In this document: piece by piece, positions 27,769 through 35,376 of the stretch
How positions within the stretch are numbered: the first letter of the stretch is position 1
How the letters are laid out: each line of letters starts with the position of its first letter
From: Leucobacter luti
Lineage (GTDB): Bacteria > Actinomycetota > Actinomycetes > Actinomycetales > Microbacteriaceae
Direction of reading: 5' to 3'
DNA length: 64,000 bases
NCBI RefSeq assembly: GCF_019464495.1
Contig: NZ_CP080492.1
Location: 868,001-932,000, forward strand
Made by a program: the position numbers and the translations under genes
The notes under the pieces: model-generated
The model's input: only the letters and a program-made list of their open reading frames with translations
What the model was told of the DNA's origin: nothing
Database searches by the model: none

Positions 27769-28872
27769 CTAGACGGTAAACCGGCGGACAGCGTCCCAGT
27801 CGATCGTGGCGCCGAGGCCGGGACGATCGGGAACGACGACATCGCCTACCGCGTCAATCTGGATGGGTTCCATGAAGAAGTCACGGCGCTCGGGTGTCCA
27901 CCCTGGCGGATCAAACGGAAACTCGAAGAAGGGTCCTGCATCGACACCCGCGGCAACGTGCAGGTTGGCCAGCAGCCCGAGTCCGTTACTCCACGTGTGG
28001 GGTGTGAACAGCCGGTGCCGCTGACCGACAGCGTCCGCAACCTGACGTGCGCGATACATGCCCACGGCAAGCGCAACATCGGGCTGATAGACGTCAAATG
28101 CATCGGCCTCAATGAGCGCGAGCATTTCCGGCATAGTGCGCACCATCTCGCCGCCAGAGACCTGCATCCCCGTTTGGGTGCGCACGCGGCGCGCCCCAGC
28201 GACGTCCACCTGAGGGAGCGGCTCCTCAAGCCACAGCACTCCAAGCTCGGCGAGCTCGGCCGCGAGCCGCTGCACTTTTGCGAGCGGCAGCGCCGCCTCG
28301 ATGTCCCCGGACATCCGCCACATCTGGTTCAGGTCAACCATCAGCTCGAACTCGGGGCCGACGGCTTCTCGCGCGGCGCGTACTGAGGCGATGCCCTCAG
28401 TAAGCCGGTCCCGCGCGATGCGAATCTTCATCGCGCGGAAGCCCAGCGCTTGAGCGTGCAGCGCAGCCTCAGCCCTGGCCTCTGGTGCTTTAAGTTCACC
28501 GCTTGACGCGTAGGCCGGCAGCCTGTCCCGCGATCCGCCGAACAGCACGCTCACCGGCAGGCCGGCAACCTGGCCAATAATGTCCCACAACGCAGCTTCG
28601 AGCGGCCAGTAGCGACCGCCGTGGAAATTGATTGTCTCGATCCTGCGGACCTGGTTCAGGATCTGCATCGGATCCGTGCCGAGAAACAGGTGCTCGTATG
28701 CCTCGAAGCCGTCCATCGTGTCCCCCGAGCCGTAGCCGACAACTCCGGCGTCTGTCTCGACGGTCACGAGAGTTGCCGGGAAGCTGCGGCGCGGCTCCGG
28801 GTCCCATGCCGCGTTGAACGGCGGGTCGAGCGGAAGCACGAGCCGAGTCAGAGAAATGGCGGTGATCTTCAT
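27769..28872 (-). CDS. enolase-superfamily dehydratase/racemase (mandelate racemase type)
   Basis: A 367-residue muconate-lactonizing/mandelate-racemase-type enzyme. The key residues are all visible: K149-x-R151 (MKIR), metal ligands Asp180 (MVDLN), Glu216 (WLEEP) and Glu242 (SGGE), and the His-Asp dyad with Asp265 and His292 (FTPHTWSNG). Such enzymes abstract the proton alpha to a carboxylate, then eliminate water, racemise or cycloisomerise. The conserved PHTWSNGLG region resembles acid-sugar dehydratases, while betaine epimerases also belong to this superfamily. ATG start at 28872, eight bases after the Fae-like gene. Substrate unknown. Confidence 0.88.
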   Translation of the reverse strand: MKITAISLTRLVLPLDPPFNAAWDPEPRRSFPATLVTVETDAGVVGYGSGDTMDGFEAYEHLFLGTDPMQILNQVRRIETINFHGGRYWPLEAALWDIIGQVAGLPVSVLFGGSRDRLPAYASSGELKAPEARAEAALHAQALGFRAMKIRIARDRLTEGIASVRAAREAVGPEFELMVDLNQMWRMSGDIEAALPLAKVQRLAAELAELGVLWLEEPLPQVDVAGARRVRTQTGMQVSGGEMVRTMPEMLALIEADAFDVYQPDVALAVGMYRARQVADAVGQRHRLFTPHTWSNGLGLLANLHVAAGVDAGPFFEFPFDPPGWTPERRDFFMEPIQIDAVGDVVVPDRPGLGATIDWDAVRRFTV

Positions 28873-28880
28873 AGTGTTGG

Positions 28881-29423
28881 TCAGGCTTTCGTACTCGGAA
28901 GGGATGCGTCGGGAATCTCGGGGGCGGTGTAGAACGGGTTCCGCGGGGCAGCGCGGGCAGCGAGCACATCTGCGGTAGCTGGCAGGCCACGCGCCCCGTT
29001 TTCCAGTGCTTCGCGGATCGAACGGCGGTTGTTGCGGTATACCTCGTCCGCATCATCTGCACCGGGGTTGACCCAGACCGCAGCGATGAGTGCGTGACTA
29101 TCGGCCTCAGCTGCGGTGATGATGCCATCGGCGACTGCATCGGCGACGCCCGCCGCGACTCCGGCCTGCGCCGGCCCCCAGATGAGCAGTCCGTGCTCGT
29201 CCGAGTCCGGCGCCGCCTTGGTGACAAACAGGGTGAGTGGTTTCACCGGGAGTGAAGGTCGGAGCACGGCCACAAAGGGCACGTGTCCGGCGCTCGGAGA
29301 AGCGAGCGCGGTCGCCCAGGCGGTCCCCGTTGGACCGTCGCGGTGACCGAGCACTGTATTGATGTGAGCGGCGTTCACGCCGTCTCCGACAAAGGACTCG
29401 CCAAGTTGCACGCGCTCGCCCAC
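28881..29423 (-). CDS. formaldehyde-activating enzyme (Fae) homologue
   Basis: A 180-residue protein clearly alignable with Fae. It shares GESFVGDGVNAAHIN (the catalytic His of Fae corresponds to His20), GPTGTAWATAL, a counterpart of the LAV-x-P-NLP-x-KP-x-TL block (VAVLRPSLPVKPLTLFVTKA), WGPAQAGVAAGVADAVADGII and the closing DADEVYRNNRRSIREAL. Fae condenses formaldehyde with tetrahydromethanopterin in methylotrophs and archaea. Actinobacteria are not known to make that cofactor, so this homologue may use another acceptor or another aldehyde. The GTG start at 29423 overlaps the stop of the binding-protein gene by one base (TAGTG), tying it to the transporter. Confidence 0.88.
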   Translation of the reverse strand: MGERVQLGESFVGDGVNAAHINTVLGHRDGPTGTAWATALASPSAGHVPFVAVLRPSLPVKPLTLFVTKAAPDSDEHGLLIWGPAQAGVAAGVADAVADGIITAAEADSHALIAAVWVNPGADDADEVYRNNRRSIREALENGARGLPATADVLAARAAPRNPFYTAPEIPDASLPSTKA

Positions 29424-30355
29424 TAGATCAGGCCCTGCTCGGTGAGCCAGTCTGTTGCGACGTCTTCCGGTTCCTCGCCGTCAACGTCGACCAGAGCGTT
29501 CAGCTCCTGCATCTGCTCAGTCGTGAGTAGCGGCGAGACCTCCGCAAAGATGTCCGCGATCGCCGGGAACTCGTCGAGTGTCTTCTGCTGCAGGGTGAGC
29601 GCACCCTGGTACACGGGGAAGAACTCGAGATCGTCCTCCATCACGACCAGATCCAGCGCGGGGATCCTGCCGTCCGTCTGGAATACCTCGCCAAAGTTGC
29701 AGTCTTCGCCCTTCTGCGTTGCCGTGTAGATCACACCGGTGTCCAGCAGCGCAACGTTGCTGTCGGGTACATCGATGCCGTAGGCCGCCTTCAGCCCTGG
29801 CCAGCCATCATCGCGAGTGGAGAACTCGCTCTCGATGCAGAAGGTCTGCTCGCTCACTGGCAGCTTCGCGACGTCACTCAGCGTTTTGACGCCGAGTTCC
29901 TTCGCCTTGTCCGCGCGAATCGCGAACGAGTAGGTGTTGTTCAGCGGTGCGGGGTCCAGCCAGGCGATGCCGTTCGCGGCGTCAGCCTCCTGGGTCGCTG
30001 CAAACTGCGCCTCAACCCCCTGCACGGGTTCGGTGTTGCCGTTGTAGGTGATCCAGGCGGTGCCCGTGTACTCCCAGTATCCGAGGAACTCACCGGATTC
30101 GAGCGCCTGCCGCACGTTCTGCGAGCCGACAAGCTTTGTATTCGCCTCAGTGTCTGCGCCGTGCGCGTTCAGCAGCTGGCTTGTAATGTGGGCGAGGATG
30201 CGCTGCTCGGAGAAGTCTTTGGCGCCGATCGCGCCGGTCAGTCCCTCAAGCTCGGTGCCCTGGCTGCCTGCCGCGGCGCCTCCGCTGGCACAGCCGGTCA
30301 GCGCGAGGCTGCCAGCAGCGAGCAGCGCAACGACGAGTGATGATTTCTTCAGCAT
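29423..30355 (-). CDS. glycine-betaine/choline-type ABC transporter substrate-binding lipoprotein
   Basis: A 310-residue lipoprotein: signal MLKKSSLVVALLAAGSLA with lipobox LTGC (Cys22), then an OpuAC/OsmF-type binding fold beginning GAIGAKDFSEQRILAHITSQLLNAHG, with LLDTGVIYTATQ. These proteins bind quaternary amines or related osmolytes in an aromatic box. ATG start at 30355 with AAAGGAG upstream. It is the third part of the import system encoded at 30471-32909 and is coupled by overlap to the Fae homologue. Ligand unknown: betaine, choline, carnitine or an unrelated solute. Confidence 0.9.
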   Translation of the reverse strand: MLKKSSLVVALLAAGSLALTGCASGGAAAGSQGTELEGLTGAIGAKDFSEQRILAHITSQLLNAHGADTEANTKLVGSQNVRQALESGEFLGYWEYTGTAWITYNGNTEPVQGVEAQFAATQEADAANGIAWLDPAPLNNTYSFAIRADKAKELGVKTLSDVAKLPVSEQTFCIESEFSTRDDGWPGLKAAYGIDVPDSNVALLDTGVIYTATQKGEDCNFGEVFQTDGRIPALDLVVMEDDLEFFPVYQGALTLQQKTLDEFPAIADIFAEVSPLLTTEQMQELNALVDVDGEEPEDVATDWLTEQGLI

Positions 30356-30470
30356 GGTGTCTCCTTTGATCTCATGGTGGTGCGGTGGTCTTGAGTAGTT
30401 TCAGGACAGTTCAGGGTGAAACAAGGCCCTCGCCGCGCGCCGGCGGCACATGTCTGGATCGCTCCATCGC

Positions 30471-31253
30471 TCAGATGCCCTTTGGCGTCAGTACGTCTTC
30501 GGCGATCCCGGCGATCCAGTCGATGAGCAACGCAATACAAGCGACGAGCACTGCCCCAACGGCGAGTACTGGGAACCGCTGCAGTTTCAGGCCGTTCACG
30601 ATCATGTCGCCGAGGCCACCAGCGTTGATGAACGTTGCGATCGTCGCCACTCCGACACAAAACACGAGCGAGGTGCGCAGACCAGCGAGAATCACGGGCA
30701 CTGCAAGCGGAAATTCGACGCGGACGAGCGCCTGCGGTGCGGTCATTCCCATCCCCCGTGCCGCTTCAAGGATGTTGGGGTCGATCTGTTGCACGCCCAC
30801 CATCGTGTTGCGAAGCACCGGCAGGAAAGCGTAGATCACGAGGGCGACTAGCGCAGTCGTATATCCGGTTTTCCAGACGATCGCGAGCAGGATGACCACG
30901 CCGACGGCGGGGGTCGCCTGACCGATATTGGCGATCGCGAGCACGGTTCCGCGCACCGCGGTCGATCGGGTTTTCGCCAGCATCACGCCGAGTGGGATCG
31001 CGAGGATCGCGACGATCGCGGAGGCGACAACGGTGAGACTCAGGTGCTCTCCAACGCGCAACAACAGATACTGCTGGTTCAGCGTGCGCTGCTCAATCGA
31101 GTCGAGATCCGTCGCGGCGATCGATGCCCAGAGCGCGAGAAGCACCACCAGCACCACTGCAGGAGTGGTGAGCCGACGCAACCAGCGTCGCTCTGCTTTG
31201 ACCGGGACGGCGGGGGCTGCAGCCGTCTGGATCAATTCGGTCTGGGTACTCAT
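30471..31253 (-). CDS. ABC transporter permease (OpuC/osmoprotectant type)
   Basis: A 260-residue permease with about six membrane segments and the binding-protein-dependent transport loop EAARGMGMTAPQALVRVEFPLAVPVILAGLRTS, which docks on the ATPase. ATG 31253 overlaps the ATPase stop (ATGA). It is the longer of the two permeases and has an N-terminal cytoplasmic extension. A 115-bp gap separates it from the binding-protein gene and shows no clear promoter. Confidence 0.92.
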   Translation of the reverse strand: MSTQTELIQTAAAPAVPVKAERRWLRRLTTPAVVLVVLLALWASIAATDLDSIEQRTLNQQYLLLRVGEHLSLTVVASAIVAILAIPLGVMLAKTRSTAVRGTVLAIANIGQATPAVGVVILLAIVWKTGYTTALVALVIYAFLPVLRNTMVGVQQIDPNILEAARGMGMTAPQALVRVEFPLAVPVILAGLRTSLVFCVGVATIATFINAGGLGDMIVNGLKLQRFPVLAVGAVLVACIALLIDWIAGIAEDVLTPKGI

Positions 31254-32251
31254 GGCCGCTCACCGCCGAGCGCGGCCGAGACATCCGCCACGGTCAGAGA
31301 GCCGAGCACGCGGTCTCCGCTGACGACGTCTACCGCGGGTGCCCCGGTGAGCACGAGCAGGTTGAGCGCGTCGCGCAGATTCTCCTGCTCATCAATCGTG
31401 GGGCCACCAGCAGCCGCGCTGAGCTGCGCGCTCCGCACCGGCAGGAGTCCAAGTCGCTTCAGCGCTGCCCCCTGGCCGATGAACGAAGCAACATACTCGT
31501 TCGCCGGGTTTGCGAGGATGTTTGCCGGAGTATCGAATTGCTCGATCTGACTCCGCTCACTCAGCACCGCGATGCGGTCACCGAGTTTCACGGCCTCATC
31601 GAAGTCGTGTGTCACAAAAATAATCGTTTTCCCGATCGAGTCCTGGAGGCGGAGGAACTCGGCCTGCAGGCTCTCGCGCGTGATCGGGTCGGTTGCACCG
31701 AAGGGCTCATCCATGAGCATCACCGGTGGGTCTGCCGCGAGCGCACGGGCAACACCAACACGCTGCTGCTGGCCACCGGAAAGCTGTTTGGGATAGCGGT
31801 CGGCAAAGGTGCCCGGATCGAGGGAGACGGTCTGCAGCAATTCGTCAACGCGGTCAGCAATGCGGTTCTTCGACCAACCCAGCAGCGTTGGCACGACCGC
31901 GATGTTCTCAGCAATCGTCATGTGCGGGAAGAGCCCGATCTGCTGGATCACATAGCCGATGTGGCGCCGCAGCTCGTTCGGATCGAGCGAGAGTACATCG
32001 CGGCCGTCGATGCTGATACTCCCGGAGCTCGGTTCAATGATGCGGTTGATCATCTTCATCGTGGTGGTCTTGCCGCAGCCGGACGGGCCGACAAACATAA
32101 TCAACTCCCCTGGCGCGATATCCATGGTGAAGTGGTCGACCGCCGGCGTGGTCTGACCGGGGTAGGTCTTGACGACATCGCGAAGCGAGATGGCGACGCC
32201 CGAGGTGTTCTGGGCGATCTGGGTGATTCCGGTGGCAGTTGATTCAGACAC
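31250..32251 (-). CDS. ABC transporter ATP-binding protein with CBS domain (OpuCA/ProV type)
   Basis: A 333-residue ATPase: Walker A GPSGCGKTTTMKM, signature LSGGQQQRVGVARAL, Walker B VMLMDEPFGA. The C-terminal part after about residue 250 (FIGQGAALKRLGLLPV onward) corresponds to a partial CBS region. In OpuA-type systems this domain senses ionic strength or c-di-AMP. GTG start 32251 overlaps the end of the upstream permease by eight bases. A longer frame opening at 32305 lies inside that permease and was not used. Confidence 0.9.
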   Translation of the reverse strand: MSESTATGITQIAQNTSGVAISLRDVVKTYPGQTTPAVDHFTMDIAPGELIMFVGPSGCGKTTTMKMINRIIEPSSGSISIDGRDVLSLDPNELRRHIGYVIQQIGLFPHMTIAENIAVVPTLLGWSKNRIADRVDELLQTVSLDPGTFADRYPKQLSGGQQQRVGVARALAADPPVMLMDEPFGATDPITRESLQAEFLRLQDSIGKTIIFVTHDFDEAVKLGDRIAVLSERSQIEQFDTPANILANPANEYVASFIGQGAALKRLGLLPVRSAQLSAAAGGPTIDEQENLRDALNLLVLTGAPAVDVVSGDRVLGSLTVADVSAALGGERP

Positions 32252-32909
32252 GAAGACCCCTTGAGGTGGTGAGGCGGGTGATGAGTACGAAGAGTGCATC
32301 GACAACGAGCGCGAGCACCACGACGCCGACGGTGCCGGTCAGGGCGTAGTTGATCGCGTTCTTCGAGCCGAGGGAGGACAGGCCCTGGAAGATGTACTGT
32401 CCCAGCCCTGGTCCAGCAACATAGGCGGCGATCGCCGCGATTCCGATCGTGAGTTGTGCGGCAACGCGCACACCGGTCAGGATGATGGGCCAGGCAATGG
32501 GCAGCTGCACGCGGACCAGAATCTTTGCTGGCCCCATGCCCATGCCTTTTGCCGACTCCATAATCGCCGGGGAGACTTCTCGGAGCCCGACCACAGTGTT
32601 GCGCACGATGGGCAGCAGCGAATAGAACACCAGCGCGAACACCGTCGGTCCCCAGCCCAGCCCAAACACCGGAGTCAGGAGTGCGAGCAGTGCAAGTGAC
32701 GGAATCGTGATTGCCACGCCGGCCGCGGAGATTGCCAGCGAGCGCGGAACAGGTTTGTTCCACACCAGGAGGCCGATCGCAACACCGATCGCCGTCGCGA
32801 TCAGCAGCGAGAGCGAAACCACTGCGAGGTGCTCGAGCACCAATTCGAGGACGTCGTCCCAGCGCCGGCTCCAAAATGTGAGCAGACCCGAGGCGTCAAA
32901 TGAGGTCAC
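32244..32909 (-). CDS. ABC transporter permease (OpuC/osmoprotectant type), first gene of the island operon
   Basis: A 221-residue permease with about five membrane segments and the ATPase-contact loop ESAKGMGMGPAKILVRVQLPIAWPIILTGVRVA. The GTG start at 32909 is chosen because AAGGAG lies nine bases upstream; residues before it are not family-like and run into the divergent IclR gene. It is the first gene of a chain of overlapping genes leading to the dehydrogenases, so the promoter must lie in the 124-bp gap to IclR. Confidence 0.9.
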   Translation of the reverse strand: MTSFDASGLLTFWSRRWDDVLELVLEHLAVVSLSLLIATAIGVAIGLLVWNKPVPRSLAISAAGVAITIPSLALLALLTPVFGLGWGPTVFALVFYSLLPIVRNTVVGLREVSPAIMESAKGMGMGPAKILVRVQLPIAWPIILTGVRVAAQLTIGIAAIAAYVAGPGLGQYIFQGLSSLGSKNAINYALTGTVGVVVLALVVDALFVLITRLTTSRGLRV

Positions 32910-32964
32910 GTCGGTGTGCTCCTTCCTCGTCGTTGAGACCCGCCGGTTGTCGGGCAGCTCCGAG

Positions 32965-33027
32965 CATACGCAAGGGGTTTCAAATAAGGCAAGTTTGGTT
33001 GTGCGTATGTCAACTGACGGATAGATT
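32965..33027 (+). promoter_or_regulatory. dyad operator and IclR promoter in the divergent control region
   Basis: A perfect inverted repeat CATACGCA (32965-32972) / TGCGTATG (33002-33009), 29 bases apart. Between the arms are shorter CAAA/TTTG arms. The right arm covers TTGTGC (32999-33004), which with TAGATT (33022-33027), 17 bp apart, makes a plausible promoter for IclR. Transcription would start at about 33034, the A of the IclR ATG, so the mRNA may be leaderless. The dyad is a candidate IclR binding site controlling both directions. Confidence 0.55.
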
Positions 33028-33033
33028 GGGTCT

Positions 33034-33948
33034 ATGAACGACCGCACTGACGCGACACCTGCCGCGCCCTCCCGCCGAAACGCCTCGGGCCTCCGCCGCG
33101 ATTTCGCGCTCCTTGAAGTACTCGCAGGATCCGCCGCGCGCGCCTCCGGCGGCCTCGGCGTACTCCGGATCGCCGAGCTCACCGGGCGCGATAAGGCCCA
33201 GGTCTCGCGCACGCTCGCGACGATGGCCGAAATCGGGCTCGTCGAGCGCGACCCGGACACGCTCAGTTACCGGCTTGGCCACCAGCTTTACGCTCTGGCG
33301 GCACGCACTTCAGAGGCCCGGCTCGTGCACGAGGCAGCACCAGCGCTCCGCGCGTGTGTGGCTGGCACCCACGAGACCACACACCTCTGCGTGCTTCGTG
33401 GTGGCAGCGTACTCACCCTTGCCAGCGAGCTGAGCGAACATGCGTTCCGCGGCCTCGGCTGGCAGGGCGTCAGCACCTCAGCGTGGCGCACTTCTTCTGG
33501 GCGCGTATTGATCAGCGGGTGGTCTGAGGCCGAATTGCGCGCTTGGTATCGCGACCACGCGGCAGACGATCCGGTTGTGAACTCGCGGCCTGCAATCTCT
33601 GCCGGATCAGTGCTCCCTCCGGTGCCCGCCGCAGGCAAGGCGCTGGTGCACGACATCGACTCACTGCTCGCGGAGATTGCGCGGATCCGCGAACGTGGGT
33701 ATTCAAGCGTCGATGAAGAGTTCGAGGCCGGCGTGGTCGGAGTGTCAGCGCCGGTCATCGACCAACGCGGCGCGATCATCGCCGCACTGAACGTATCGGC
33801 CCCGAAGGCGCGCCTCGGTCAGCACCTGGACGCGGCAGGCAGATACGTTGCCGGCATCGCACGCGAGCTCTCCGCGCAGCTTGCCCAGCGGGCCGGCAGC
33901 GAGGCACGGCCGGATGCCGGGCGTGAGCGGCAGACCACGAGCCGCTAA
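33034..33948 (+). CDS. IclR family transcriptional regulator
   Basis: A 304-residue regulator. The N-terminal winged helix (about 20-80: RRDFALLEVLAG, GVLRIAELTGRDKAQVSRTLATMAEIGLVER) is followed by the IclR effector domain with HETTHLCVLRGGSVLTL and GVSAPVIDQRGAIIAALNVSAP. ATG 33034 has no Shine-Dalgarno, which fits a leaderless mRNA. It is divergent from the import/catabolic operon and probably represses it until the substrate or an intermediate binds. Its end is convergent with folA, three bases away. Confidence 0.93.
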   Translation: MNDRTDATPAAPSRRNASGLRRDFALLEVLAGSAARASGGLGVLRIAELTGRDKAQVSRTLATMAEIGLVERDPDTLSYRLGHQLYALAARTSEARLVHEAAPALRACVAGTHETTHLCVLRGGSVLTLASELSEHAFRGLGWQGVSTSAWRTSSGRVLISGWSEAELRAWYRDHAADDPVVNSRPAISAGSVLPPVPAAGKALVHDIDSLLAEIARIRERGYSSVDEEFEAGVVGVSAPVIDQRGAIIAALNVSAPKARLGQHLDAAGRYVAGIARELSAQLAQRAGSEARPDAGRERQTTSR

Positions 33949-33950
33949 GC

Positions 33951-34481
33951 CTACCCCCGCTCGTACCTGACAAAGCGATAGCTGAGCCCGGAGGCCGCGT
34001 CGAACCGCGGTGAGTCGTCCGCCCCAGGAACTTCGACCCACTCGGGGCCGAGCTCCGGCGCTCGGGTGTCGCCGGTGATCTCGGCCGCGATACGCGTGAT
34101 CTCGAGCCGATCTGCGAGCGGCAGGGTCTGCCGGTAGAGCTCGCCGCCACCCATGACCCACACCCACTCGGGGGCCTCGTGCTCCGGAGCGCTCGCGAGT
34201 ATGAGCGCCGCCGCAGGCGAGTCAGCGACGAGCGCACCTTCCGCGGCCCACTCCGAGTTGCGGGTCACCACGATGTTGGCGCGACCGGGCAATGGCCGGA
34301 ACCGCGCGGGCAGCGAGTCCCAGGTGCGGCGGCCCATGATCACGGGCGCGCCGAGCGTGATCCGCTTGAAGTGCGCGAGGTCACCCGGCAGGTGCCACGG
34401 CATCACACCGTCCATGCCGATCACGCCGTTCTCGGCTTGCGCCCAGATCAGACCGATCCGCGGAGCAGGTGCCTCGCTCAC
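33951..34481 (-). CDS. folA: dihydrofolate reductase
   Basis: A 176-residue enzyme reducing dihydrofolate to tetrahydrofolate with NADPH. Conserved segments are [36 protein letters not shown] (Asp34 is the catalytic acid), [13 protein letters not shown] and [15 protein letters not shown]. The GTG start at 34481 overlaps the thyA stop (GTGA), as expected since ThyA generates the dihydrofolate that FolA recycles. Complete. Confidence 0.96.
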   Translation of the reverse strand: MSEAPAPRIGLIWAQAENGVIGMDGVMPWHLPGDLAHFKRITLGAPVIMGRRTWDSLPARFRPLPGRANIVVTRNSEWAAEGALVADSPAAALILASAPEHEAPEWVWVMGGGELYRQTLPLADRLEITRIAAEITGDTRAPELGPEWVEVPGADDSPRFDAASGLSYRFVRYERG

Positions 34482-35287
34482 ACCGCCACCGGAGCTTTGA
34501 TGCCCGGGTGGTGTTCATAGCCCAGCACCTCGAAGTCGTCGAGCGTGTAGTCAAGGATCGAGTCGGCCTTGCGGATCGCGATCTTCGGGTACGGGAACGC
34601 CTCGCGGGTCAGCTGGCGCTCGACCTGCTCAACGTGGTTGTCGTAGATGTGGCAGTCGCCGCCGGTCCACACAAACTCGCCAGGCTCCAGTCCGGTCTGC
34701 TGCGCCACCATGAGCGTCAGTAGTGCGTAGGACGCGATGTTGAATGGCACACCGAGGAACATGTCCGCTGAGCGCTGGTAGAGCTGGCAGGACAGCTTGC
34801 CGTCTGCGACGTAGAACTGGAAGAACGCGTGGCACGGGGCAAGGGCCATCTCGCCAAGGTCAGCGACGTTCCACGCTGAGACGATGAGTCTGCGGGAGTC
34901 AGGATTGTCTCGGATCTGCTCGACCACCTGAGAAATCTGATCAATGTGCTCGCCCGACGGAGTCGGCCAGGAGCGCCACTGCACGCCGTAGACCGGACCG
35001 AGATCACCCTTTTCGTCGGCCCATTCGTCCCAAATAGTGACGCCGTGCTCTTTCAAGAAGGCCGTGTTTCCCTCACCGCGCAAGAACCACAGCAGCTCAA
35101 CAGCGACAGACTTGAAGTGCACTCGCTTCGTCGTAATGAGCGGGAATGACTCCGCGAGATCGAAGCGGATCTGACGTCCGAACAGGCTGCGTGTCCCCGT
35201 GCCCGTGCGGTCCGATTTCGGATCGCCGTGCTCGAATACCTCGCGCAACAGGTCCTCGTATGGGGTAGAAATCTGATTCGCAGTCAC
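34478..35287 (-). CDS. thyA: thymidylate synthase
   Basis: A 269-residue ThyA with the catalytic cysteine in [13 protein letters not shown], phosphate-binding [13 protein letters not shown], and C-terminal [14 protein letters not shown]. It makes dTMP from dUMP using methylene-tetrahydrofolate. I selected GTG 35287 because the protein then begins with the usual [12 protein letters not shown]; a TTG ten codons upstream is less likely. Coupled to folA. In M. tuberculosis thyA-dfrA sit at the same place in this gene order. Confidence 0.95.
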   Translation of the reverse strand: MTANQISTPYEDLLREVFEHGDPKSDRTGTGTRSLFGRQIRFDLAESFPLITTKRVHFKSVAVELLWFLRGEGNTAFLKEHGVTIWDEWADEKGDLGPVYGVQWRSWPTPSGEHIDQISQVVEQIRDNPDSRRLIVSAWNVADLGEMALAPCHAFFQFYVADGKLSCQLYQRSADMFLGVPFNIASYALLTLMVAQQTGLEPGEFVWTGGDCHIYDNHVEQVERQLTREAFPYPKIAIRKADSILDYTLDDFEVLGYEHHPGIKAPVAV

Positions 35288-35376
35288 GTGAGCGAGTCTA
35301 CTCGCGGGCACCGACAAATGGGCTGCGCCGGGTCAGCGCGGCGAGTGAGCACTGCACCCCGGCCCTCGCGCGGCAG

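Noticed and set aside
32910..33260. N-terminal extension of the first permease to 33260
   Set aside because: It would overlap most of the IclR DNA-binding region antisense, and a good ribosome-binding site precedes GTG 32909.
35288..35317. ThyA starting at TTG 35317
   Set aside because: The extra ten residues are not family-like and TTG is less favoured; GTG 35287 gives the standard N-terminus.
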